From Planctomycetota bacterium (lineage in GTDB: Bacteria; Planctomycetota; Planctomycetia; Pirellulales; Pirellulaceae), in contig JAJRWU010000107.1 in assembly GCA_024276655.1 (NCBI GenBank), forward strand, positions 29,537-93,536: 64,000 nucleotides of DNA. Reading direction: 5' to 3'. The position numbers and the translations under genes are program-made. The notes under the pieces were generated by a model. It had not been told where the DNA came from, made no database searches, and saw nothing but the letters and a program-made list of their open reading frames with translations. This document shows, in pieces, positions 1-7,772 of the stretch (position 1 is its first letter; every line of letters begins with the position of its first letter).

Positions 1-2
1 GC

Positions 3-143
3 GAGGTGCATCTTCACGACCTCCACGCCACCATGTTGCACCTGTTGGGCCTCGACCACACCAAACTTGTGTTCCGCTATGGCGGCCGCGACTTCCGCCT
101 GACCAACATCCATGGGAACGTGGTTCACGATATCATCGGCTAG
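3..143 (+). CDS. DUF1501 domain protein, C-terminal tail (partial)
   Basis: Only the last 46 codons lie in the window; the reading frame is open from the left edge to a TAG at 141-143. The tail reads [14 protein letters not shown], then a [13 protein letters not shown] segment, then VVHDIIG. This matches the C-terminus of the planctomycete DUF1501 family, which is alkaline-phosphatase-fold and often encoded beside DUF1549/DUF1553 cytochrome-like proteins. The specific function of this member cannot be told. The stop codon lies at the very start of a large inverted repeat (142-264), so the repeat may supply it. Confidence 0.75.
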   Translation, partial: EVHLHDLHATMLHLLGLDHTKLVFRYGGRDFRLTNIHGNVVHDIIG

Positions 144-264
144 TGCTTTGTCACAGCTAAGAATTAGATATCAGCCGCAGGGCGCTAGCCCACGGTTTTC
201 CTGCTCAGAACCGTGGGCTAGCGCCCTGCGGCTGATCCTGAAATTAAGCTGTGACAAAGCACTA
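142..264. repeat. Long palindromic element with nested inverted arms
   Basis: The outer arms are AGTGCTTTGTCACAGCT at 142-158 and its reverse complement at 247-263. The inner arms are a perfect 27-bp inverted repeat, 171-197 against 209-235, with an 11-nt loop; the arm core is GGGCGCTAGCCCACGG. As RNA it would fold into one long hairpin. The GCTAGCGCCC-type core resembles repeats I recall from Pirellula/Rhodopirellula genomes, which I could not check. It overlaps the stop codon of the DUF1501 gene. No transposase is present, so it is MITE-like or REP-like. Confidence 0.8.
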
Positions 265-302
265 GGGGCTGGTCCCGAAATAAGTACCCGGTTGTAGCTC
301 GA

Positions 303-335
303 AAAAGCCCGGCATTTTGAAAATGCCGGGCTTTT
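303..335. terminator. Bidirectional terminator-like hairpin, family copy 1
   Basis: A perfect 16-bp stem, AAAAGCCCGGCATTTT, is separated by one base from its reverse complement. The A-run 5' arm and T-run 3' arm make it terminator-like on both strands. The same hairpin recurs about ten times in this window, always between genes. Confidence 0.7.
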
Positions 336-340
336 AATTC

Positions 341-468
341 GCTAAGCATCGAGCGGAAAATTAGTGTCGTAGCCATGCTCGCCAGAGCGTGGGATGGTTC
401 ACCGCTCACCCACCGTCTGGCGACGATGGCTACGCAAATGCGACCGTTATTTATCGAGCGGTGCTAAG
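341..468. repeat. MITE-like element A, copy 1
   Basis: The element starts GCTAAGCATCGAGCGG and ends ATCGAGCGGTGCTAAG. Inside it, GTAGCCAT-x-GCTCGCCAGA pairs imperfectly with TCTGGCGACGATGGCTAC, so it is largely palindromic. Two further copies occur at 12773-12881 and, inverted, at 47498-47623. Nothing coding is seen between 144 and 485. Confidence 0.75.
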
Positions 469-485
469 TTATTTACGGACGCGTC

Positions 486-938
486 CTAACGCGGGAGAAT
501 GACGTCGGCCCGCCAGAAGCGCCGCAACTCGACGACCAACGCCAGGAACTTTTCCAGGTTCACGGGTTTGGTGATGAAGCTTTGCACGTTATAGGCTTCG
601 CATTGACGACGATCTTGTTCGTCGTCGGACGCCGACATCACCACCACTGGCACCTGCTCCAGGCTTTCGTTGCGGCGAATTTCGGCCAGCACTTCGATCC
701 CATCTAATTTGGGAAGGCGCAGGTCCAGCAGAATCAAATCGGGCCGCGGCGACTGGGCGAATTTGTTTTTATGATTCAAAAACTCCACCGCCTCCAGCCC
801 GTCGCGAAACAAGGTCAGCCGATGCTTCACGGGGCTCGAACGCAGCGCGCCCATCGTTAATCGGGCTTGGGGGAGGCTGTCTTCGATGAGCATGATTTCC
901 ATGCGCCAGCCAACCGTTTTTTCGAGAGGATCGTGCAT
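486..938 (-). CDS. Response regulator receiver protein
   Basis: This is a 150-residue single-domain CheY-like receiver. The beta1 end reads IMLIEDS (acidic pocket), the phospho-acceptor aspartate sits in LILLDLRLPKLDG, the conserved Ser/Thr in VVVMSAS, and the lysine in FITKPVNLEKF. No output domain follows, so it probably acts through a partner or phosphorelay (Rcp1-like family). The ATG at 938 overlaps the stop of the upstream anti-sigma-like gene as TAATG, which favours this start by translational coupling; an internal ATG at 902 is the alternative. It is the last gene of an operon with the sigma and anti-sigma-like genes. Confidence 0.85.
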   Translation of the reverse strand: MHDPLEKTVGWRMEIMLIEDSLPQARLTMGALRSSPVKHRLTLFRDGLEAVEFLNHKNKFAQSPRPDLILLDLRLPKLDGIEVLAEIRRNESLEQVPVVVMSASDDEQDRRQCEAYNVQSFITKPVNLEKFLALVVELRRFWRADVILPR

Positions 939-2485
939 TATTTTTTGGGTTCTTCGGAACGTGAACGGGGCCGACCGTTGTTCGGCTGTTCGGCTTTGTC
1001 TTCTCTCGAATCCGGCTGTGCGGCGTTCTCTTCGCCGCGAATACGAAAACCTCTGCCGGGTGCGAACGGCGGCCGCCGATGCTCCGCTCCGGCAGGAGGC
1101 CCTGAGCCATATCGAAAACCAGACCTGCCGCGCGGCGGGCGAACGCCATGGGAGCCGGGCCAACTGCGAAATTTGTATCCGTAATACAAGCGTCTTAGCT
1201 TGGCTCGCATTTCATCGGGAGGCAGCTCCTCCAGTTGATTTCTGGTGCGAGGATCGAGCCGTTTGGTGAGGAATTCCTTGAGTTCGTCTTCGCTCGGAGA
1301 TCCCATCACGCGTGTAAAAACGGCGACTCGAATCCATTCCTCGATCAGCTTACCTTGCCCCTGGACTTGCTGCGCCTGCCGAAACGATTTGCGAGCTTCG
1401 GCCGAGAGCATTGCCAGCAGCTCCTCTTCCTCGCCCGCGTTGGGTCGGGGAAAGTGCTTCGTGTGCATCATCATGGCGCGTGCGAGTGCATGCCGCTTAT
1501 GCCTTGCATCGTGTGTGCGTTCGAGGCGCGTGCGGACGTCTCGGGGGAGTTCGGCGAGCCATGCTTCTTCATGACGCGTAAAAAATCCATCGAGCCAATG
1601 AAATATGGCTTTGAGGTCGTGATCGGAGAGCTCTCGACTGACAATTTCGCTGAAGTGAAGTTTTTGCTGTTCTTGGCGCAGTTCTTCAATTCGGACGATT
1701 TTTTCCTCGGCCGACAAACTAAGCAGTTCGGCGCGTTGGCGGGAATCGAGCGTTTTGACCCAATCGCTATAGCACTTCGCCAGCTTCAGGAGTTCCGAGG
1801 ATCGAGGATCGTTGTTGAGTTGCTTGTGCAATGTTTCGATGCGTTGTTGTTCTTTGTCATCAAGGCCGACGAACTTCTCCCATCGGCGGCGAACGGCGTC
1901 TTGTTCGGCGCGCGACATCGCATCGATTCCGGCCCTGCGCTGCGCCAACGACTCCTGTCCAGCGTTTCCAGACTCGGGGGCGGCGTTTTCTGCTTCCTGC
2001 TGGAACAGTCCCGATTCATGGAGTTGCTGTAGAAATGCGAGGCTCTCCGCATGGCGATAAACGTCGAGGTTGTCGATGATCGGCAGATCGTGCAGCAAGG
2101 CGTTGTCGGCGCGGTTGAAAAACAGGGAGGCGCCGCCGAAACCTCCCACCGCCGCAGTGAGAATCGCGATGCTGCAAATCGCGAACCACTTGGTTTGCCG
2201 CTTCGCTGCGCGAGCGTTGGAATCTTGGTTGTCGGCGGCGGCCGAAACGGCCACCATTTGCACCGTCGTTTGCACAAACGACTCACTCACCGCCGGAGAA
2301 GGCAAGTGGTCGAGCAACTCCCAAGCTTCTTGCAACGACTGAAGACTGCGGCGGTAGTTAGCGTCTTGGCCCAATTTACGTTCAATGCGCGCGCAGGAGT
2401 CGGTATCTAGTTCGCCATCGAGGTAGGCGACCAGCTCCTCCGATTCCGGATTATTCGCCGCGACGGTGTTTGTTTCGTCGTTCAT
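938..2485 (-). CDS. Membrane-anchored anti-sigma-like protein
   Basis: The protein has 515 residues. The N-terminal ~75 residues (ELVAYLDGELD, then a helical SLQSLQEAWELLDHLP segment) look like the cytoplasmic anti-sigma domain found beside ECF sigma genes in planctomycetes, but the HxxxCxxC zinc motif is absent. One membrane helix lies around residues 101-123. It is followed by ~330 residues rich in Arg, Glu and Leu with helical, possibly coiled-coil character, and an Arg/Pro/Gly-rich low-complexity tail. It lies 87 bp downstream of the ECF sigma gene and overlaps the receiver gene by one base. The anti-sigma role is inferred from position and the N-terminal domain. Confidence 0.7.
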   Translation of the reverse strand: MNDETNTVAANNPESEELVAYLDGELDTDSCARIERKLGQDANYRRSLQSLQEAWELLDHLPSPAVSESFVQTTVQMVAVSAAADNQDSNARAAKRQTKWFAICSIAILTAAVGGFGGASLFFNRADNALLHDLPIIDNLDVYRHAESLAFLQQLHESGLFQQEAENAAPESGNAGQESLAQRRAGIDAMSRAEQDAVRRRWEKFVGLDDKEQQRIETLHKQLNNDPRSSELLKLAKCYSDWVKTLDSRQRAELLSLSAEEKIVRIEELRQEQQKLHFSEIVSRELSDHDLKAIFHWLDGFFTRHEEAWLAELPRDVRTRLERTHDARHKRHALARAMMMHTKHFPRPNAGEEEELLAMLSAEARKSFRQAQQVQGQGKLIEEWIRVAVFTRVMGSPSEDELKEFLTKRLDPRTRNQLEELPPDEMRAKLRRLYYGYKFRSWPGSHGVRPPRGRSGFRYGSGPPAGAEHRRPPFAPGRGFRIRGEENAAQPDSREDKAEQPNNGRPRSRSEEPKK

Positions 2486-2572
2486 TGGACGGTCAATCAG
2501 TAATAAAAACGTTTCAGGCGCTCGGCGCGACCGTTAGTCGTTCGCGCGGTTGGCGTCCACGGTGGGGGCGTT

Positions 2573-3217
2573 TTAGCCCGCCGCCGGTTTGGCGCCGTCT
2601 TGCACATAAGGATCAAGCACGGTTCTCAGGTTCTCCCGCGCACGCGACAACAACGATTTCACGGCTTGGGTGGTTAGCTCCATGGATTCGGCAATATCGG
2701 CGTAACTCATTCCCTCAAATTTCGAGAGCAACATCGCCATGCGTTGTCGTTCGTTTAATGTTTCGATAGCCAGTCGCACAACTTCGGCCATCTCGGCGTT
2801 GTCGAGTTGGCGCGTGGGCATGGCCCCGCTGGCTTCCAGCGCCATCTGCTCTAACGACGACGCCGAAAACGAGCCGCTCTCAGAGGCGCGCACCTGCACC
2901 TCCCTTCTTCGCGCATTGGAGCGCAAAGCGTTTCGAGCAACATTATTGGCGATGGTAAACAGCCACGTGGAAAACTTGGCGCCCGGCGTATATGTTTTTC
3001 GGGCTCGATAAACTCTCAAAAAGACCTCTTGTGCGAGGTCTTCGGCGTTGCGGCGGCGACCCACCATGTGTTCGAGCACGGTAATCAAACGGCTTTGGTA
3101 GCGCAGAACGAGTTCCTCGAACGCGGCGGCGTGGTCGTCGCGCACTTGCAGCATCAGTCGAACGTCAGGGTCGGTCGACTCATAATTGATTTCAGGGGAA
3201 GGTTCCGTTACCGACAA
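2573..3217 (-). CDS. RNA polymerase sigma factor, ECF/RpoE type
   Basis: The protein has 214 residues. Region 2 includes RNAEDLAQEVFLRVYRA and the FSTWLFTIANNVARNALR promoter-melting segment. Region 4 includes LNERQRMAMLLSKFEGMSYADIAESM followed by TTQAVKSLLSRARENLR, the -35-recognition helix. The linker between the regions is longer than usual and Ser/Ala-rich. The start is TTG at 3217, supported by AGGAG six bases upstream and an in-frame stop just before it. It is first in an operon with the anti-sigma-like protein and the receiver. Confidence 0.9.
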   Translation of the reverse strand: MSVTEPSPEINYESTDPDVRLMLQVRDDHAAAFEELVLRYQSRLITVLEHMVGRRRNAEDLAQEVFLRVYRARKTYTPGAKFSTWLFTIANNVARNALRSNARRREVQVRASESGSFSASSLEQMALEASGAMPTRQLDNAEMAEVVRLAIETLNERQRMAMLLSKFEGMSYADIAESMELTTQAVKSLLSRARENLRTVLDPYVQDGAKPAAG

Positions 3218-3223
3218 GTCGGG

Positions 3224-3228
3224 CTCCT
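3224..3228 (-). promoter_or_regulatory. Ribosome binding site deciding a TTG start
   Basis: AGGAG on the minus strand lies six bases before the TTG at 3217. An in-frame TAG at 3227-3229 rules out a longer sigma-factor reading. Confidence 0.75.
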
Positions 3229-3738
3229 ATGGCTTCACGACCTTTTATTTTTCCGCCCATGATCAAGCAACACACGCCCGCTCTCCACAAACCCGCCTGG
3301 GAACGAGGGCGTTTGATGCTCCCCTAAGTTTAGGTCAATCCATTCTCGGGGGCCAGTTGTCCTCTGGCACGCTCTTCCTCGCACAACGGGGCTGGCGTCC
3401 TTGGTGGGGCTGGCGTCCTTGGTATTGAACACCGACTTGGGGCAACAGTTCCTGAAAAACCTGCTTCGCTTCCATAAAACTCGCACCGCTGGTCCGTTGC
3501 GTTGTTGCCTTGTTCGACGACTGGCGACGATTGTACCGCGTTCAAATCCGCACAAGCGGACCCGCCCCAAGCATACGACACGGGCGAAGAGCACTTTTCG
3601 GTTTTGCGGTTGGAACAAAGCTGGGCTGTTTCAACCCCCAATTCCAGACGTGGCCTATGTTTTTAATAGGGGAGAGGTTCATCGGCGCCGTTGACTCGTT
3701 TTTGCACACAACATTTTTTTTATGCATTTGATGATTCC
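3229..3738. other. Intergenic region with an 18-bp tandem duplication
   Basis: This spacer separates the divergent sigma operon and exopolysaccharide genes, so it should hold promoters for both. Short frames here show no family resemblance. The only structure I see is a perfect two-copy 18-bp tandem repeat at 3388-3405 and 3406-3423 (GGGGCTGGCGTCCTTGGT). Confidence 0.5.
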
Positions 3739-5148
3739 ATGCATTTGCCAAACAAGAATCTTCGTCAGGAAGGAACGCCGCTGGACAGCCTCTTTCGGCT
3801 ACTTGACCCCTTTTGCATCGGGGGCAGCCTGCTGGCCGTGATCTGGCTGAATCAGGCCCACTTGGGAGAGCGGGCCTGGCTTTCGGCCGCCGTGGCAATC
3901 GCGGCATACTTGTTTGTGGCTGAGGTGTTCGGATTATACCGCCCTTGGCGAGGCGATACCGTGGAGCGGGAACTCTGTTGCGTGGCCGCCGCCTGGACCG
4001 GCGCCGTCGGTTTGTTCTTCGCCACGATTGGCCTTTTCGACTTCAACATCGGCATCGTCCAACACCATTTGTTGGCGTGGTTCACAATCACCCCGCTGCT
4101 CCTGATCAGTGTTCGCGTGGTCGTTCGAAACGTGCTTCAGATGCTCCGCGCTCGCGGATTCAACACGCGCACCGTGGCGATTGTGGGCGTCAACGAATTG
4201 GGGCTGCAACTGGCCCGGCAAATTCTGGCCTCACCGGAAATGGGGCTCAAACTCAAAGGTTTCTACGACGACCGGTCCGTGGCCCGTTCGTTCAAACTCC
4301 CCGACGATTATCACCAACGGTTGGGCAGCGTCGACGAACTGCTGAAATGTGCGCAACAGGGCGACGTCGACGCCGTGTATGTCACGCTTCCGTTACGGGC
4401 TGAAGAACGCACGCGACACATTCTAGATCAGCTGAGCGATTCGACGGCGTCGGTTTATCTGGTGCCTGATTTATTCGTTTTTCAACTGCTGCATTCGCGC
4501 TGGGTCAATCTGGGCGGCTTGGCCGTGGTGAGTGTTTTCGAGACGCCCTTCTATGGAGTCGACGGCGCCGTAAAACGACTCTGCGACTTGGTGTTCGGCA
4601 GCATTATTCTGACGCTGCTTTCCCCCTTGATGCTGCTGATTGCGTTGTTGGTCAAACTGACATCGCCCGGACCTGTGTTTTTCCGGCAGCGACGTTACGG
4701 GCTCGACGGCCGCGAGATTTTTGTTTGGAAATTTCGTTCGATGCGCGTCTGTGAAGATGGGCCAACCATCGCACAAGCCACACAGGGCGACGTCCGCATC
4801 ACCAAGTTGGGCGCGTTCATTCGCAAAACCTCGCTCGACGAACTGCCGCAACTTTTCAATGTGTTGTTCGGCAATATGTCGTTGGTGGGGCCGCGTCCTC
4901 ATGCGTCGGCGCATAACGAACAGTACCGGGGCCGCATTCAAGGGTACATGCTGCGGCACAAGGTCAAGCCGGGAATCACGGGGCTGGCGCAAGTGAATGG
5001 TTGGCGGGGCGAAACCGACACCCTGGAAAAAATGGAACGCCGCGTGGAGTGCGACCATCAATACATTCGCGAATGGTCGCTCTGGTTGGATTTGAAAATA
5101 CTATTTCGCACCATTTTCGTAGTGTTATCGAGGCAGAATGCTTACTGA
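3739..5148 (+). CDS. Undecaprenyl-phosphate sugar phosphotransferase (WcaJ/PssY-like)
   Basis: The protein has 469 residues. The N-terminal half has about four membrane helices, then a nucleotide-binding-like fold (VAIVGVNELGLQLARQI). A further membrane helix near residue 300 leads into a bacterial sugar transferase domain. Family signatures are FFRQRRYGLDGREIFVWKFRSM, TSLDELPQLFNVL, GPRPHA and the terminal KPGITGLAQVNGWRGET. It should transfer a hexose-1-phosphate to undecaprenyl phosphate, the first committed step of exopolysaccharide assembly. The ATG at 3739 is preferred because the upstream in-frame residues look non-coding. The next gene overlaps its 3' end by 11 bp. Confidence 0.88.
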   Translation: MHLPNKNLRQEGTPLDSLFRLLDPFCIGGSLLAVIWLNQAHLGERAWLSAAVAIAAYLFVAEVFGLYRPWRGDTVERELCCVAAAWTGAVGLFFATIGLFDFNIGIVQHHLLAWFTITPLLLISVRVVVRNVLQMLRARGFNTRTVAIVGVNELGLQLARQILASPEMGLKLKGFYDDRSVARSFKLPDDYHQRLGSVDELLKCAQQGDVDAVYVTLPLRAEERTRHILDQLSDSTASVYLVPDLFVFQLLHSRWVNLGGLAVVSVFETPFYGVDGAVKRLCDLVFGSIILTLLSPLMLLIALLVKLTSPGPVFFRQRRYGLDGREIFVWKFRSMRVCEDGPTIAQATQGDVRITKLGAFIRKTSLDELPQLFNVLFGNMSLVGPRPHASAHNEQYRGRIQGYMLRHKVKPGITGLAQVNGWRGETDTLEKMERRVECDHQYIREWSLWLDLKILFRTIFVVLSRQNAY

Positions 5149-6355
5149 CCCTATCATGCAAACAACTCCCCCAGACGCGCCGCCGGCTTTCCAATGCCCC
5201 CCGACGACAAAAATGGCGAGTGGTTCCCGGCCCGCCTACACGGTGCGTGAAATCAACAGCATCGACGCGCTGGCGCCGTGGCGCGAAGACTGGACGCGTC
5301 TGCTGGAGGAAACACCCAACGCCACGTTTTTCCACACCTTCGAATGGCTGGAAACGTACTGGCGTTGGTATGGCGCCGAGCAGCGTTTGCGAGTCATGCT
5401 GGTATTCGATGGCGAGCGTCTGTTGGGAATTCTTCCGCTCGATGTGCGCACGGAGTCCACTCGCGTCGGCAAGATGCGCGTGCTGGGTTATCCGCTCGAT
5501 GGCTGGGGCGCTTTTTATGGGCCCTTGGGACCCGACCCGCTCACAACGCTGCAAGAATCGCTGCGTTTCGTATTACGCACGACCCGCGATTGGGATTTAC
5601 TCGATCTTCGCTGGGTCGGCGAACACTGCGACGCCAACCAGCAATTTCAGAGTGCGATTCGAAAATCGGGTTGTAGCGTTATTTCGCAACCATGGGCCGA
5701 TATTGGCAAAATCGACCTAACGCTCGGTTGGGAGGAGTACTGGAATTCGCGCACTTCCAAGTGGCGCAACAATACGCGCCGCTGTGAAAAAAAATTGGCT
5801 AAGCGCGGCGAATTACGTTTCGTTCGCGTGCGCGCCGGGAGCGACGGCGCCGCCCTCGAACCGACCTGGGATCTGTACGATGTTTGCGAGCAGGTGGCGG
5901 AGTTGAGTTGGCAAGGCAAGTCGACCACCGGCACCACGCTCACACATGCCTCGGTGCGCGGCTTCCTCCGCGACGCCCACGCTGCGGCGGCTGGGTTGGG
6001 GGCGTCCGACATTTGTCTGCTGTATGTTGGAGAACGCGCCGTGGCGTTTGCCTATAACTACGTTTTCAAGGGCGTGGTGTTTGGGTTGCGCATCGGCTTC
6101 GACGAAGCTTTCGCCAAAGAGGGCGCGGGCACGGTGCTGAATTATTATCTCATTCGCGACAGCGCCCAACGCGGCGATACGCGGCTGGTTCTGGGCGAGG
6201 GATATCTGGCCTGCAAGCGCGGCTGGCTGACGCGGGTCGCCCACAGCCGCCACTTTGTCCACTTCCCGCTGTTATCGCCTCGCGCCCAAGCGCTGCGCGT
6301 CAAATGCTGGGTGCAGCAACAATTTTCGGGCTTGGCCGGCGGCAAACACGCCTAA
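5138..6355 (+). CDS. GNAT-fold acyltransferase, FemAB/CelD-like
   Basis: The 405-residue protein contains the double-GNAT CelD/BcsL-like domain. FFHTFEWLETYWRWYG lies in the first half, and a GNAT-like core (ICLLYVGERAVAFAYNYVFKGVVFGLR) is followed by GAGTVLNYYLIRDS. Members sit in exopolysaccharide and cell-surface clusters and probably transfer acyl or aminoacyl groups to envelope polymers. Overlap with the upstream glycosyl-phosphotransferase gene suggests co-translation and a shared polysaccharide pathway. Substrate unknown. Confidence 0.8.
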   Translation: MLTDPIMQTTPPDAPPAFQCPPTTKMASGSRPAYTVREINSIDALAPWREDWTRLLEETPNATFFHTFEWLETYWRWYGAEQRLRVMLVFDGERLLGILPLDVRTESTRVGKMRVLGYPLDGWGAFYGPLGPDPLTTLQESLRFVLRTTRDWDLLDLRWVGEHCDANQQFQSAIRKSGCSVISQPWADIGKIDLTLGWEEYWNSRTSKWRNNTRRCEKKLAKRGELRFVRVRAGSDGAALEPTWDLYDVCEQVAELSWQGKSTTGTTLTHASVRGFLRDAHAAAAGLGASDICLLYVGERAVAFAYNYVFKGVVFGLRIGFDEAFAKEGAGTVLNYYLIRDSAQRGDTRLVLGEGYLACKRGWLTRVAHSRHFVHFPLLSPRAQALRVKCWVQQQFSGLAGGKHA

Positions 6356-6392
6356 GGAACCGTCCTGAAGTGACATACCGATTGCGGTTCAG

Positions 6393-6425
6393 AAAAGCTC
6401 GGCATTTTCAAAATGCCGGGCTTTT
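6393..6425. terminator. Bidirectional terminator-like hairpin, family copy 2
   Basis: Same stem as copy 1 with one mismatch (AAAAGCTCGG on the 5' arm). It lies 38 bp after the acyltransferase stop and would end that transcript. Confidence 0.7.
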
Positions 6426-6698
6426 AATGAGGTCGGCGATTCGATCCTCCGGTGGTGTTTGCTGCGCTCGACCACCGGCTAATGGCTTGAATCCCTCCGG
6501 GATAGATTTTCCGCTCACTCTGACCATTGCCAAATAACTATTGATAAATGCGGCTTTAGTCTGCTCAATGAACGAGCGGGATTCCAGTGATAGCCAATCC
6601 CGATCTCTCCATCCGCCGCCGATAGACCGCATATCTTCGCGCCGGTATCATGAGGGTCTTCCAAACGGATCGCAATAATTGGGGATTGTAATATTCTG
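6426..6698. other. Intergenic spacer with repeat-like fragment
   Basis: No gene is supported here. The stretch around 6450-6510 (CTCGACCACCGGCTAATGG, then CCCTCCGGGATAG) resembles a dispersed planctomycete repeat that I recall but could not check. The rest is unremarkable upstream sequence of the aminotransferase gene. Confidence 0.35.
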
Positions 6699-7559
6699 AT
6701 GTCGACAAAAGTTTACATAAGTGGTCGCCTCTGTCCTCGGGAAGAAGCGAAAATCAGCGTCTTCGATCACGGGCTGCTTTACGGCGACGGCGTATTTGAA
6801 GGTTTGCGAAGTTACGGCGGCCGCGTGTTTCGCCTTGAGGAACACCTCCGGCGGCTATGGGATTCGGCTCGGGCGATCTCGCTGGAAATTCCGATCTCGA
6901 TCCACGACATGGCCTCCGCCGTGCAGCAAACGCTGGAAGCGAACCACATCCAAGACGGCTACGTGCGACTCATCATCACGCGCGGCGCCGGCCCCTTGGG
7001 GCTCGACCCCAACGAAACCGCCGATCCTCAAGTGATCATCATTGCCGACCATATCCAGCTGTATCCTCGCGAATTCTACGAGAAGGGGCTCGAAATCATC
7101 ACCGCGAGCACCATTCGCAATCATCCTGCGGCTTTGAGTCCTAGCATTAAATCGCTCAATTACCTGAACAATATTTTGGCCAAGCTGGAAGGTTTGCAGG
7201 CCGGGTGCGTGGAAGCATTGATGCTCAACTTCAAGGGTGAAGTGGCGGAATGCACCGGCGATAATATTTTTCTGGTGCGCGGCGGCGAACTCTTCACGCC
7301 GCCGCTCGACGCCGGCTTGCTCGATGGAATCACGCGCCGGGCGGTTATCGATTTGGCGCGTGAGGCGGGAATGGTGGTCCATGAAACCACCCTCGCCAAA
7401 GACGATGTCTACGCCGCCGACGAATGTTTCCTGACCGGCAGCGCGGCGGAAGTGGTTCCGGTCATTAAGGTCGATCAGTGCGTTATCGGCGATGGGCGGC
7501 CGGGTCCGCTCACGCGGCAACTCACTTCAGCTTTTCGCGAACTGACGCGGAAGCCCTAA
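6699..7559 (+). CDS. ilvE: Branched-chain amino-acid aminotransferase (class IV)
   Basis: The 286-residue PLP enzyme is of fold type IV. FDHGLLYGDGVFEGLRSY is at the N-terminus, the PLP Schiff-base lysine is in SIKSLNYLNN (about residue 151), the EVAECTGDNIF segment carries the conserved Glu, and ECFLTGSAAEVVPV is near the C-terminus. It would convert branched-chain 2-oxo acids and glutamate to Leu, Ile and Val in the cytoplasm. D-amino-acid aminotransferase and aminodeoxychorismate lyase share the fold, but the overall pattern fits IlvE best. It is monocistronic, with repeat elements on both sides. Confidence 0.88.
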   Translation: MSTKVYISGRLCPREEAKISVFDHGLLYGDGVFEGLRSYGGRVFRLEEHLRRLWDSARAISLEIPISIHDMASAVQQTLEANHIQDGYVRLIITRGAGPLGLDPNETADPQVIIIADHIQLYPREFYEKGLEIITASTIRNHPAALSPSIKSLNYLNNILAKLEGLQAGCVEALMLNFKGEVAECTGDNIFLVRGGELFTPPLDAGLLDGITRRAVIDLAREAGMVVHETTLAKDDVYAADECFLTGSAAEVVPVIKVDQCVIGDGRPGPLTRQLTSAFRELTRKP

Positions 7560-7564
7560 CCTTC

Positions 7565-7714
7565 TATACCGCACGCGGCTGAAAATGTCGCTTTTTTCGT
7601 TTAACGGCAAGCCGAAGGCGGCTGTGTTTTGAGTCCACGCGTTCGGACAGAACAGAAAACGCAGTCGCCTTCGGCTTGCCGTTAAACGAGCCATTGCCAG
7701 CCGCGTGAGGTATA
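7565..7714. repeat. MITE-like element B, copy 1
   Basis: The terminal inverted repeats are TATACCGCACGCGGCTG at the left and its near-perfect complement (one mismatch) ending at 7714. Internal arms CGTTTAACGGCAAGCCGAAG and CTTCGGCTTGCCGTTAAACG also pair. The second copy is at 10105-10255. No coding capacity. Confidence 0.85.
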
Positions 7715-7772
7715 ACACAACTTGGTAGGTCAAATTCCTTGCCCGCCTCTTTTTCATCGGAAGCCCATTATC

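Noticed and set aside
1235..2032. Plus-strand 265-codon frame
   Set aside because: Antisense to the anti-sigma-like gene; residue pattern mirrors the complementary codons and no ribosome site or family is seen.
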